Origin: Sulfuricella sp.
GTDB taxonomy: Bacteria; Pseudomonadota; Gammaproteobacteria; Burkholderiales; Sulfuricellaceae
Assembly (NCBI GenBank): GCA_018336195.1
Contig: JAGXQV010000048.1
Location: 1-32,877 of the forward strand
Length of the DNA stretch: 32,877 bases
Direction of reading: 5' to 3'
Part shown: piece after piece, positions 8,489-17,029 of the stretch
Position numbering within the stretch: position 1 is the first letter of the stretch
Layout: every line of letters starts with the position of its first letter
Program-made: the position numbers and the translations under genes
Notes under the pieces: generated by a model
Databases searched by the model: none
The model's input: the letters and a program-made list of their open reading frames with translations, nothing else
What the model was told of the DNA's origin: nothing

Positions 8489-8938
8489 ATGCATATCTGG
8501 GTCGACGCCGATGCCTGTCCCGGCGTCATCAAGGAAATCCTCTACCGCGCCGCCGAGCGGGTGCGCCTGCCCATGACCCTGGTCGCCAACCAGGCGTTGC
8601 GCACGCCGCCGTCGCGTTTCATCGCCACCCTCCAGGTGCCGCGCGGTTTCGACGTGGCGGATGACGAAATCGCCCGGCGCGTCACTCCCGGCGACCTGGT
8701 GATTACCGCCGATATTCCGCTGGCGGCGCAGGTCATCGAACGCGGCGGCCATGCCCTTAATCCGCGCGGCGAGTTTTATACCCCCGACAACATCCGCGAA
8801 CGCCTGGCGCTGCGCAACTTCATGGACGAGATGCGCGGCAGCGGGATCGATACCGGCGGGCCGCCGCCGCTCAACCAAAGTGACCGCCAGGCCTTCGCCA
8901 ACCAGCTCGACCGCTTTCTCGCCGGTCGCCCCCAATAA
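8489..8938 (+). CDS. yaiI: YaiI/YqxD family protein (DUF188)
   Basis: This 149-residue protein has the family signature [14 protein letters not shown] at residues 5-18, then [25 protein letters not shown], a [12 protein letters not shown] motif and [14 protein letters not shown]. Length equals the usual 150 residues. DUF188 proteins look like a PIN-related nuclease fold with conserved acidic residues, but no activity is established. The frame is open further upstream; the ATG at 8489 is chosen because it has AAGGAAACC just before it and begins exactly at the family's usual [11 protein letters not shown]. It lies between the ParA-like ATPase and the kinase-like gene. Confidence 0.9.
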   Translation: MHIWVDADACPGVIKEILYRAAERVRLPMTLVANQALRTPPSRFIATLQVPRGFDVADDEIARRVTPGDLVITADIPLAAQVIERGGHALNPRGEFYTPDNIRERLALRNFMDEMRGSGIDTGGPPPLNQSDRQAFANQLDRFLAGRPQ

Positions 8939-8982
8939 GGTCTAGAATGGCCTGACAACAACACCTCAGCCAGGGAGCCAGC

Positions 8983-9678
8983 ATGCCCGTAGATGCACAA
9001 AACATTATCCAGGCGTTGGTCAGGGCGCAACTGATCGACGACACCTATGATCGGGGCGAGCCTAAACCCTGCCCGGTGGTCACCCTGTCGCGCAACTACG
9101 GAAGCGGCGGCGAAGCCATCGGGCGCGCCCTCGCGAAGAAGTTGGCAGTCGGCTATTTCGACAAGGAAATCCTCAACGAAATCGTCGCGCAAACCGGCGG
9201 CGACAAATATCTGCTCGCCCAACTCGACGAATCGGTGAAGAACCGCTGGAATGCCTGGATACTTTCGTTCCTGTCGGGCGACAACCTGCTCACCGAAAGC
9301 TACCAGCGCTACCTGGTCAACGTGCTGCTCGGCATCCTCGATACCGGCGGCGTCATCATGGGACGCGGCGCCCACATCATCCTGGCGAAGAACGATATTT
9401 TCCGGGTGCGCGTGATCGGTTCGGCGGAGACCTGCGCCAAGCGCGTCGCCGCCGAGGAAGGGCTGTCGGCGGCCGAGGCGCGCCAGAAGGTCGATCACAT
9501 GAACCACGAGCGCGCCAAGTTCGTGTGGGATTACTGGAAACACCGCCTCAACGACCAGACCGAATTCGACCTCACCATCAACACCGATCATTTCGAGGAT
9601 TTGAACGGCATTCCCGACCTCATCATCGCGGCCATGCATTGTGTCGGTATCAAAACCGTTCAACAGGTCGTTAAATGA
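8983..9678 (+). CDS. Cytidylate kinase-like protein
   Basis: This 231-residue protein belongs to the cytidylate-kinase-like P-loop family: VVTLSRNYGSGGEAIGRALAKKL at about 32-54 provides a Gly-rich nucleotide loop, YFDKEILNEI follows, and VIMGRGAHIIL and FRVRVIGSAETCAKRVAAEEGLSAAEA provide the core and lid. The loop reads GSGGEAIGR rather than the classic GxxGxGKS/T, as is usual in this family. True CMP kinase (cmk, in the aroA-rpsA neighbourhood) is a different gene; substrates of this family are unproven. Its TGA overlaps the start of the epsilon-subunit gene as ATGA, implying coupled translation, which is unusual company for a kinase. Confidence 0.8.
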   Translation: MPVDAQNIIQALVRAQLIDDTYDRGEPKPCPVVTLSRNYGSGGEAIGRALAKKLAVGYFDKEILNEIVAQTGGDKYLLAQLDESVKNRWNAWILSFLSGDNLLTESYQRYLVNVLLGILDTGGVIMGRGAHIILAKNDIFRVRVIGSAETCAKRVAAEEGLSAAEARQKVDHMNHERAKFVWDYWKHRLNDQTEFDLTINTDHFEDLNGIPDLIIAAMHCVGIKTVQQVVK

Positions 9679-10121
9679 CCGCCCAACCCACTGAAAGCCT
9701 GACGCTCAAGCTCAACGTGGTGAGCGTCGAGGCGGAAATCTACAGCGGCGAGGCCACCCGCATCTCGGTGCCTGCGGCGCTGGGCGAAATCGGCATCCTG
9801 CCGCGCCACACGCCGCTCATCACCCGGCTGCGTGCCGGCGAGGTGCGGGTCCACGGCAGCGACGGCAGGCAGGTGCTGATTTACGTTTCCGGCGGCATGT
9901 TGGAAATCCAGCCGCAAGTGGTCACTATCCTTGCCGACACCGCCACGCGGGCTTCCAGCACCGACAAGGCGGCCGCCGATGAAGCGCGCCGTCGCACCGA
10001 GGAAGCCTTGAGCAAGCTGGAACGTTTCGGCGACAGGGATCGCGCCCACGCCGAATTGATGGCGTCCATCGCCGAACTCAGCGAGCTGCAGCGCTTGCAT
10101 AAGAAAAAGCGCCGCTGGTAA
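9675..10121 (+). CDS. atpC: Stand-alone F1 ATP synthase epsilon subunit (AtpC-like)
   Basis: The 148-residue product aligns by eye along the whole length with betaproteobacterial AtpC: LNVVSVEAEIYSGEATRISVPAALGEIGILPRHTPLITRLRAGEVRV for the N-terminal beta sandwich, YVSGGMLEIQPQVVTILADTATRA, and a C-terminal two-helix region with many charged residues ending KKKRRW. Epsilon normally sits in the F1 stalk and its helices can inhibit ATP hydrolysis. Here no other atp gene is present: it is coupled to a cytidylate-kinase-like gene and followed 10 bases later by an HPP-CBS protein. It is therefore probably an extra paralogue, unless the genome's atp operon lacks its own epsilon. Confidence 0.85.
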   Translation: MTAQPTESLTLKLNVVSVEAEIYSGEATRISVPAALGEIGILPRHTPLITRLRAGEVRVHGSDGRQVLIYVSGGMLEIQPQVVTILADTATRASSTDKAAADEARRRTEEALSKLERFGDRDRAHAELMASIAELSELQRLHKKKRRW

Positions 10122-10130
10122 GCTTCCCCC

Positions 10131-11261
10131 ATGAAAGACTTGTTCAGACAATTATTCGCCCGGCAATTGTCGGTTACCCACCGCGAGCGCCTGATTTCGG
10201 CGGCGGGCGCCCTGGTGGTGATGCTGCTTATCGGCTGGCTCAGCCATCTGCTCCTGGGCGGCCACAAGATGCCGTTCCTGGCGGCCTCGATGGGCGCTTC
10301 GGCGATCCTCCTGCTGGCGGTTCCGCACAGTCCGTTCTCGCAACCCTGGCCGCTGCTCGGCGGCCAAGTGATCCCGGCGCTGATCGGCATCGCCTGCGCC
10401 CAGCTGGTTCCCGATCTCTACGTGGCTTGTGCCCTGGCGGTGGGACTCTCGATCATCGCGATGTTTTACCTGCGCTGCCTCCATCCGCCGGGCGGCGGAA
10501 CGGCGCTGCAAATGGTGCTCGGCGGCCCCGCCCTGCTCGCACTGGGGTACCCGGTGCTGCTTGCCCCGGTGTTGCTGAATTCGATCCTGCTGCTGATCGC
10601 GGCATTACTCATCAACAAGCTGATTCCCGGACGGCGCTACCCGGTATTACCCGCCCTGCACCCCGCCAAGCCGGCCGTGGCGCCGGCTTCGCCGGTCAAG
10701 CTCAACGTCGGTCAGGAGGATATTCTCGCCGCCATGCAGGAAATCGGCGCGGTCATCGATGTTGCCGAGGAAGACCTCGAACGGATTTTCGGTCTCGCCA
10801 CACTGCATGCCCAGCGTCGCAAAATGGGGGAAGTCCGCTGCGCCGACATCATGACCCGCGACGTGGCTACGGTGGAACGGCACACCACCCAGGAATCCGC
10901 CTGGAACGTGCTGCGCAGCCGCAACATCCGCGGCGTGCCGGTACTCGACAGCGAGCGCCGGGTGGTCGGCATCGTCGCCATCGCCGATTTCCTCAAGCAA
11001 GCCGACTGGAAACTGTGCACCTTGCCGCAACAACTCAAGATGTGGCTGCGCGGCAAGCGCTCGCCGCTGGTCGAGGAAATCATGACCTCGCCGGTGATCA
11101 GCGTGGCGGAAAACCTGCACGTCGTCGATTTGTTCATGATCTTCGCGGAAAAGCGCATCAACCATCTGCCGGTGGTGGACGAGGAAAACCGCCTGACCGG
11201 CATCGTTACTCGCCTCGACCTGCTTTCCACCCTGGTAGGCGACTACGCCGAAAAAGGCTGA
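10131..11261 (+). CDS. HPP family membrane protein with two CBS domains
   Basis: The N-terminal 175 residues contain four to five transmembrane segments with the family signature LHPPGGGTAL (HPP at residues 118-120). Residues about 240-375 form two CBS domains, recognisable from CADIMTRDVATVERHTTQESAWNVLRSRNIRGVPVLD and VEEIMTSPVISVAENLHVVDLFMIFAEKRINHLPVVD. CBS pairs bind adenine nucleotides. Plant and cyanobacterial HPP-domain proteins have been linked to nitrite transport; the bacterial substrate is not known. The total of 376 residues is normal for HPP-CBS fusions. It ends the plus-strand cluster and is convergent with the kinase gene. Confidence 0.88.
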   Translation: MKDLFRQLFARQLSVTHRERLISAAGALVVMLLIGWLSHLLLGGHKMPFLAASMGASAILLLAVPHSPFSQPWPLLGGQVIPALIGIACAQLVPDLYVACALAVGLSIIAMFYLRCLHPPGGGTALQMVLGGPALLALGYPVLLAPVLLNSILLLIAALLINKLIPGRRYPVLPALHPAKPAVAPASPVKLNVGQEDILAAMQEIGAVIDVAEEDLERIFGLATLHAQRRKMGEVRCADIMTRDVATVERHTTQESAWNVLRSRNIRGVPVLDSERRVVGIVAIADFLKQADWKLCTLPQQLKMWLRGKRSPLVEEIMTSPVISVAENLHVVDLFMIFAEKRINHLPVVDEENRLTGIVTRLDLLSTLVGDYAEKG

Positions 11262-11297
11262 CTCGCGTAACGGCCAGCCGCGCCGGGCTCCGGGGAA

Positions 11298-13715
11298 TTA
11301 CATCGACTGCTTGATGGCCAGCAGCGCCTGGTTGCGCAGGGTGCGCAGGGCGCTCAGTTCTTTCTCGGTGAAATTGATTTCGTTGGGATATTCCTTGTCC
11401 GCGTAGATCAAGGCGACCGGCATATTCTTGATGTTGAGCGGGAAGAGCGTGAAGGTTTGCGCCGTCACCACCTTGCTGAACCATTCGGGGATCAGCCCGA
11501 AGATCTTGCGGTCGTTGACGTCGGTGATGAGGATGTCGACATTCTTGGTCAAGGCGGCGTGGAACACGTCGGCGTCGAATTCCAGGGGGAACTTGAAACT
11601 CTTGATGAGCTGCGGGACGTCGTTGCCGAAGCCGAAGCGGCCGTTCATGGTCTTCTGCTTGGTATCCCTGACGCACAGCAAGACGCGCTGGAAGCCCATG
11701 CCCCGGTAAATGGTTTCCAGGATCATGCGCATGATGTCGTTGAGCGCGCAGCCTTCCACCAGCGAATTGCTGATGTCCTGGATGCCCGCCGCGAGGATCG
11801 CCGGGCCATCCAGCAGGCCGGCGGCGGAAAGCTCGCCGGAGGATTTCAGCACGCCCAGTTCGGAAATCAGCGTGGTTCCCTTGATGATGGTGTCGACGTC
11901 GTCCTCGACCTCGACCTCCTTGCCGCCGTGGGAGCCGGCCAGCCAGGTCTTGACCTGCTTGCCGAACTGGCCTTGCTGGAGGTTGATATGCATCACCCCG
12001 GCATACTGCACCACTTCCTCCAGCGCCTTGTCCAGCACCGGCTGCAGTTCTTTTTGAGAAACCGGCAAGTGCGTGCCGAAACGGGCGATGATCTTTTTGA
12101 GCAGGACGCTTTTTTCCGCGCGGGTGGTGGTGGCAACCATGTTGCACAGGTCGTGGGCAAAGGCCACCAGCACGTTCATCTTTTCGGCCTCGGCGGGATT
12201 TTTGCCCAGGTTGATCTGGCCTTCCGGCAGGGCGCGCATGCTGTTGATGATCGAACTCGGAAACCCCCAGGTGCGGGCGATGCCGATGCCCATGTCGCGG
12301 TAGGACAGGCCGAGCACCTGGATCGAGGCGGTCTCCTCGCTGATTTTCAGATGTTGCACGCGCTTGCGGATTTCCTCGCTTTCCTCGGGGAAATAAAACA
12401 GCGAGAGCATCCGCCCCAGATGGTGGAACATCGCGCAAATGAAGGATTCCTCGGCGTCGCGAAGTTGGTTGGCATTGGCGATCTTGCGCGCCAGCACCCC
12501 GGCCAGCAGGGCGCGCACGAAATCGTCGCGCAACGAGGCGGCCTGCGCCTTGTTCTGCAAGTGTTCGAACAACACCAGGGTGATCGCGATGTTGCGCACC
12601 GCGTCGAAACCGAGGATCACCACCGCCCGCGAAATCGTGCTGATGTTGCCGCCGCCGTACTGGCGGTAGAACACCGAGTTCACCACCTTGAGCAGCTTGT
12701 TTACCAGGGCGAAGTCCTTCAGCACGGCATTCGACAGCTTGGTGGTGTTCTCCATTTCCGAGGACACGATCTTGTTCACCGAAACCACCGATTCGGACAG
12801 CGCCGGGAAGTCGCTCTTGTGGCGCATCCGCCGCAGCAGGAATTCCAGGGTGCTTTTCTTGGCGTCCTCCAGCACCAACTCCACTTCCTCGTCGCCGGGG
12901 TGGACGTAGGCACGTAACGCTTCCTTCATCGCCAAGGCGTTGGCAAAACGCTCGGACGGGTTGAAGGCCAGCGTCTTGAGGAGGATATCGCCGAGTTTTT
13001 CGTCGATCAGTCCTTCCAGGTCTTCCGCCGAAAACAGCGGCCCGGCAACGATCCTGGCCATCTGTTGGCCGCCGTTGATGCCCGGCACCGCCGCTTTGCC
13101 GCTGAGCATTTCATAGAGGATCAGTCCCACCGCGAAAATGTCCGACTGGGGGCCGTAGGCACGGCGGGTGATGCATTCCGGCGCCAGATATCCCGGCGTG
13201 CCGACCAGGTCGCCGTTTTCCGCGGAAGACTCGGCAAAGCGGGTGGCCACCCCGAAATCGGTGACCCGCAACACCCCTTGATCGCTGATCAGGATGTTGG
13301 ACGGCTTGAGGTCGCGGTGAACGATGTCGTGCTGGTGGGCATGTACCACCGCATCGAGAACCTGGTCGATAATGTCGATGGCCCGATTGGGCTGCAGTGC
13401 CTCTTCTTCGGCGATCATCCGCGCCAGGGTTTCCCCCTCGACATATTCGAACACCAGGTAGGGGGCGCCACGGTGTACCCCCGCCTCGAAAATCGGCACG
13501 ATGTTGGCGTGGCGCAAATTGCTGACGGAACGCGCCTCTTCGAGCAGCATCCGCCCCTGCTCCTCGCCATCGCTGCCGAAGCTGATGGTCTTGATCGCCA
13601 CCTCGCGTTCCAGGTCGGGATCGTAAGCCAGGTAGACGATACTTTGCGCGCCCTTGCCCAACTCCGCGATGACCTCGAAGCGTCCGATCTTGTGCAAAAA
13701 CTCGCGCTTTTCCAT
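11298..13715 (-). CDS. Ser/Thr protein kinase - HDOD - GAF-like fusion protein
   Basis: This 805-residue multidomain protein has an N-terminal Hanks-type kinase (residues about 12-270): Gly loop GKGAQS at 20-25, Lys42 in VAIK, catalytic HRDLKPSN at 133-140 (Asp135, Asn140), DFG at 153-155 and GTPGYLAPE at 172-180. All catalytic residues are present. Residues about 290-500 form an HDOD domain (LPVLPxSV-like DFPALSESVVSVNKIV, LVNKLLKVVNSVFY, ISRAVVILGFDAVRNIAITL). The last 200 residues look GAF-like (IMRMILETIYRGMGFQRVLLCVRD, then FGLIPEWFSKVVTAQTFTLFPL). It is probably a cytosolic signalling hub joining phosphorylation to an HDOD scaffold. It begins 6 bases after a small membrane-protein gene that may anchor it. 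Substrates are unknown. Confidence 0.9.
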   Translation of the reverse strand: MEKREFLHKIGRFEVIAELGKGAQSIVYLAYDPDLEREVAIKTISFGSDGEEQGRMLLEEARSVSNLRHANIVPIFEAGVHRGAPYLVFEYVEGETLARMIAEEEALQPNRAIDIIDQVLDAVVHAHQHDIVHRDLKPSNILISDQGVLRVTDFGVATRFAESSAENGDLVGTPGYLAPECITRRAYGPQSDIFAVGLILYEMLSGKAAVPGINGGQQMARIVAGPLFSAEDLEGLIDEKLGDILLKTLAFNPSERFANALAMKEALRAYVHPGDEEVELVLEDAKKSTLEFLLRRMRHKSDFPALSESVVSVNKIVSSEMENTTKLSNAVLKDFALVNKLLKVVNSVFYRQYGGGNISTISRAVVILGFDAVRNIAITLVLFEHLQNKAQAASLRDDFVRALLAGVLARKIANANQLRDAEESFICAMFHHLGRMLSLFYFPEESEEIRKRVQHLKISEETASIQVLGLSYRDMGIGIARTWGFPSSIINSMRALPEGQINLGKNPAEAEKMNVLVAFAHDLCNMVATTTRAEKSVLLKKIIARFGTHLPVSQKELQPVLDKALEEVVQYAGVMHINLQQGQFGKQVKTWLAGSHGGKEVEVEDDVDTIIKGTTLISELGVLKSSGELSAAGLLDGPAILAAGIQDISNSLVEGCALNDIMRMILETIYRGMGFQRVLLCVRDTKQKTMNGRFGFGNDVPQLIKSFKFPLEFDADVFHAALTKNVDILITDVNDRKIFGLIPEWFSKVVTAQTFTLFPLNIKNMPVALIYADKEYPNEINFTEKELSALRTLRNQALLAIKQSM

Positions 13716-13721
13716 GTCCTG

Positions 13722-13955
13722 TTACTCCGCCGACTCGCGCTGCGCGGAAAGCACGGCGATCGCCAGGGGAAAACTCGCGGACAGCACCAGGGCCACTCCG
13801 GAAACCACCAGCGCCAGGCCGCCGTCGCGGTTCAGCAAGGGATGGAAATGCTTGAGCTGACCGATCAACGCCAGTCCGCCACCGGTCAGGGCAACCAGCC
13901 CCAACAAGCCAAGAACGACGGCGCTCAGCGGCACACGAAAACGAACAGCGGGCAT
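13722..13955 (-). CDS. Small two-helix membrane protein upstream of the kinase
   Basis: The 77-residue product has two hydrophobic segments, at about residues 9-30 (LSAVVLGLLGLVALTGGGLALIG) and 45-67 (LALVVSGVALVLSASFPLAIAVL), joined by a short loop with LKHFHPLLNRD. The ATG at 13955 is preferred over a TTG six bases upstream, because GGAAGGAA lies six bases before the ATG. The stop is 6 bases before the kinase start codon, so the two genes are almost certainly co-transcribed. No family is recognised; a membrane partner for the kinase is only an inference. Confidence 0.65.
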   Translation of the reverse strand: MPAVRFRVPLSAVVLGLLGLVALTGGGLALIGQLKHFHPLLNRDGGLALVVSGVALVLSASFPLAIAVLSAQRESAE

Positions 13956-14113
13956 CTTCAATTCCTTCCGAAAAATGGGTAAAACTGTCGGGCACGGCCA
14001 AGTATGCCATTCTCCGGCACCGAGGGAAACGCGACCGTCAGTTCAGATGTAGACTTGGATGGTCGATTCCCGCATTATGGATACCCCATCTTCTGAAAAT
14101 ATCGAGGTAAATC

Positions 14114-15658
14114 ATGCGCTCCCAGATTTGGAAACCGTGTTCCGCGTTTCTGTCCGGCCTGCTGGTTTTGGGGTTGTCCAGCCCCGCTACGGCATTGCAG
14201 GAAGCCTTCGAATTACTGACCCGCAACCCGGCTGACGGCAGCCTGCCGGACAGCCTGTACAACAGCGACTATCCTTCCGTGACGCCGGACGGTCGCTACG
14301 TGGTGTTCGAATCCTCGCAAGCCAAACTGGTCACCCCGGCCAGCAACGGGGTCAGCCAAATTTTTCTCTATGACCGCAAGACCAACCGCAGTGAACTGGT
14401 CAGCGTCAATGCCGCCGGCACACCGGGAGACAAAGCCAGCAATCGCGCGGCGATCTCGGCGGACGGCTGCAAGGTGGTATTCGAATCCTACGCCACCAAC
14501 CTGAGTGCGACGGACATCAACGGCTATAAGGATGTCTACTTGCGCGACCGTTGTTCCACCCCCCCGCAAACCACCCTGCTCAGCCTGGGAACATCGGGCG
14601 AACCGGGCACCTATACTAGCGGCAACCCGGATATCTCGGCGGACGGAAAAACCGTCGTCTACGCCTTCGGCGGCAGCAAGACCACCCTGGAAGGCGTCTA
14701 CCTGAGCGATCTGCAAAGCGGCACGGCGCAATGCATCTCGATCAGCGAGGCCACCGGAAAATGCGGGGCCGCCGGCAATCCCTCGATCAGTGCCGACGGC
14801 AGCCGGGTGGCCTTCTACGCCTATTCGCCGTTGCTCAAAAGCGACACCAACGGGGTGTGGGACATTTATCTCTACGACAAAAAAGCCAGCCCTTCCCTAA
14901 GCATCGTCAGCGTATCTTCCAGCGGCCAGCCACGCGATCAGGGCAACGAAAGCACCAGTCGCATCGTCGAGCCGGTCATTTCGGCGGATGGCCGTTACGT
15001 CGCCTTCGCCACTACTTCCAGCGTATTGGTCGCCAACGACAGCAACGGCTTGCAGGATGTCTTCGTCAAGGATACTCAGACGGGCAAGATGACCCTCGCC
15101 AGCGTTTCCAGCAGCGGCTTGCAAGGTGACGGCGACAGCCCCGCTGGGCAGGGCGAACGTCCCTCGCTGTCGGCGGACGGTAGCTGGGTGGTGTTCTCGA
15201 CCTCGGCGAAAAATCTCGCGCCCCGTTCCGGGGGAAGTTCCAACGTGGTGGCGCATAACAACCTGACCGGTGAAAGCGTGGATTTCTTTACCACGCCACG
15301 CTTCGGCGTCGGTTCCCGACCGGCCATTTCAGGTGATGCGCAGGGCCGCTTCGTGGCGTTTTTCGCTTCCGACAAACTGGATACCCGCTTCGACAGTGCC
15401 GGGGTGTTCCTGCATGACCGCACCACCCAGTGCCTGCTGAATTGGGCGGAAAGCAGTTACGCCGCGCAACTCGCCCCGGCGGGCGGCGCCACGCAGATCG
15501 CCTTCCCCTATACCTATCGTTATTACGCGCAAACCCAGGCCTACCTGGGCACCTCGAATGCCGATGACCACGTCTATTACCTGGGGCCGGCGACCGGGAA
15601 TGTCGGCCGTGATTTGGGAGCGGCGGCGGGTTTCCTGCAAGCGGCGGGGTGCCGCTGA
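14114..15658 (+). CDS. Secreted TolB/PD40-like beta-propeller protein
   Basis: The 514-residue product begins with a signal peptide (positively charged start, then FLSGLLVLGLSSPATA, cleavage near residue 27). At least seven repeats share the WD40-like (PD40) core: VTPDGRYVVF, ISADGCKVVF, ISADGKTVVYAF, ISADGSRVAF, ISADGRYVAF, LSADGSWVVF and a degenerate ISGDAQGRFVAF. Each is followed by a DxFLYD/KDxxTG-type strand, so the count fits a single seven-bladed propeller. It is probably periplasmic or secreted. PD40 propellers act as protein-protein platforms (as in TolB) or in hydrolases, but there is no catalytic domain here. The C-terminal 80 residues, including two cysteines, are unassigned. It is convergent with the HD-GYP gene, five bases apart. 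Confidence 0.82.
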   Translation: MRSQIWKPCSAFLSGLLVLGLSSPATALQEAFELLTRNPADGSLPDSLYNSDYPSVTPDGRYVVFESSQAKLVTPASNGVSQIFLYDRKTNRSELVSVNAAGTPGDKASNRAAISADGCKVVFESYATNLSATDINGYKDVYLRDRCSTPPQTTLLSLGTSGEPGTYTSGNPDISADGKTVVYAFGGSKTTLEGVYLSDLQSGTAQCISISEATGKCGAAGNPSISADGSRVAFYAYSPLLKSDTNGVWDIYLYDKKASPSLSIVSVSSSGQPRDQGNESTSRIVEPVISADGRYVAFATTSSVLVANDSNGLQDVFVKDTQTGKMTLASVSSSGLQGDGDSPAGQGERPSLSADGSWVVFSTSAKNLAPRSGGSSNVVAHNNLTGESVDFFTTPRFGVGSRPAISGDAQGRFVAFFASDKLDTRFDSAGVFLHDRTTQCLLNWAESSYAAQLAPAGGATQIAFPYTYRYYAQTQAYLGTSNADDHVYYLGPATGNVGRDLGAAAGFLQAAGCR

Positions 15659-15663
15659 ACGGG

Positions 15664-16914
15664 CTAGTTGGCGGGGTTTTCGCGCCGCACGTGCCCTGCC
15701 AGGCGGTAGAGTTCCTGTAGGTTTGCCGCGATGGCGTCATAGATGAAGCCATCCAGTTGCCCATCTGCGGCGAGCTTTTTGAGATGATCGAGCACCACCT
15801 GCGCCGGCAGCGCGCTGCGGTAGGGGCGGTCCTGCGCCAGGGCCTGGAAGATGTCCGCTGCCCGCAGCAGGCGCGCTTGCAACGGGAGTTCGTCGCCCTT
15901 CACGCGGAACGGGTAGCCTTCGCCGTTGGGAATCTCATGGTGAAACGCCGCCCAGCGGGCGATTTCCTCGAAGCCGGGAATGCGTGACAGGATGCGATAG
16001 GTTTCATAGGCATGGGCGGCGATCTGCCGCCGTTCGCGCTCGGTAAGTTTCCCCGGCTTGTCGAGTATGGCGTCGGGAATCCGCAGCTTGCCCAGGTCGT
16101 GGAGGTGCCCGGCCAGTTCCAGCTTGGCGGAGTCCTCATCGTCCGGATCGTGGTTTTCGCCGAGAACCCCCCACAGGTAACGGGCGACCCGTGCCACCCC
16201 TTCGGAATGCTCCACCGTAAAGCGGCTTTTCGCATCGACCACGTGGGAAAACAGGCTGGCAACGCCGCGCAGCGTTTCCAGATCGACCTCGGTCTGCAGC
16301 GCGTTGCGCGAGATGTTCTCCATGTAGTCGCGCACCGGGCCGGCTTCCAGCGCGAGCCAGAAAGCCTCCCGGCGCGAGATGTCGAGAAAGGTATCGACCA
16401 ATTCCGGGTCGAACATCGTGCCGGACTGCTTGGCGATTTTGGCGCGGATCGTTGCCACTTGATCCATCAGATCGTTGTTCAGCATCGCCACCGCGGCCAG
16501 TACGTCGATGCGGTCCGCCAGGAAAATCAGGTTGCCGATCTGTTCGGTTTTGCCGTAGCGATCCTTCAAATCGGACCAGTGCGTGTGATGGAGGCGGATC
16601 GGTGCCGCCAGGTGGGCCAGCGGCGCAAACCGGGAGAGCAGGTAAGCGCCGTATTCAGCGTGGCCCTGCGAACCCTCCCAGTCGAAGTCCTCTACCAGTT
16701 GATGGTGCAGATCCGAGGATGAAACGCCGATGTCGTGGAGCAGCCCGGCGTCGAACACCATGTCCTGGTCTTCCCGGCTCCATTCAAGGGCGCGCAGGAT
16801 TTCCACCGCCATGATGCCGACCCGCTTGCCATGGTAGACATCGTTGATGCCCACCAGATCCAGGGAATCCGACAAGGCATGGACGACACAACGGAAATTG
16901 ACGAAGAGGGACAT
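15664..16914 (-). CDS. Tandem HD / HD-GYP domain phosphodiesterase
   Basis: Counting from the preferred ATG, this is a 416-residue protein with two HD regions. The first has H-x-K-R-V and LLHDIGVSSSDLHHQL, then RLHHTHWSD. The second matches HD-GYP domains closely: FTVEHSEGVARVARYL, GHLHDLGKLRIPDAILDKPGKLTERERRQIAAHAYETYRIL and AAFHHEIPNGEGYPF, containing the GYP motif within GEGYP. Family members hydrolyse c-di-GMP using a di- or tri-iron centre; metal ligands (H, HD, H, HH, D) appear intact in the second copy. No receiver or membrane domain is attached. Start: the ATG at 16914 gives MSLFVNF; a TTG at 16983 would add 23 residues, and neither has a strong ribosome-binding site. Confidence 0.85.
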   Translation of the reverse strand: MSLFVNFRCVVHALSDSLDLVGINDVYHGKRVGIMAVEILRALEWSREDQDMVFDAGLLHDIGVSSSDLHHQLVEDFDWEGSQGHAEYGAYLLSRFAPLAHLAAPIRLHHTHWSDLKDRYGKTEQIGNLIFLADRIDVLAAVAMLNNDLMDQVATIRAKIAKQSGTMFDPELVDTFLDISRREAFWLALEAGPVRDYMENISRNALQTEVDLETLRGVASLFSHVVDAKSRFTVEHSEGVARVARYLWGVLGENHDPDDEDSAKLELAGHLHDLGKLRIPDAILDKPGKLTERERRQIAAHAYETYRILSRIPGFEEIARWAAFHHEIPNGEGYPFRVKGDELPLQARLLRAADIFQALAQDRPYRSALPAQVVLDHLKKLAADGQLDGFIYDAIAANLQELYRLAGHVRRENPAN

Positions 16915-17029
16915 GAGGGGGAAAAGCTGCGAGCAGCGCGGATAATTATCGAGGTAGTTTACTCCCGGAATCCGGGCCGTCAACGCAAATTCCCGCCCCC
17001 CGCGAGGGGGTGCGCAACACCGGGTATCC

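Noticed and set aside
11457..12917. Plus-strand open frame (486 codons) opposite the kinase-HDOD gene
   Set aside because: Shadow of a GC-rich gene; His/Gln/Gly-rich translation without recognisable motifs, while the minus strand has kinase and HDOD motifs.
16984..17029. Inverted repeat CCCCCCGCGAGGGGG after the FnIII gene as a terminator
   Set aside because: Stem is short and pure G/C, and no T tract follows in the direction of transcription.
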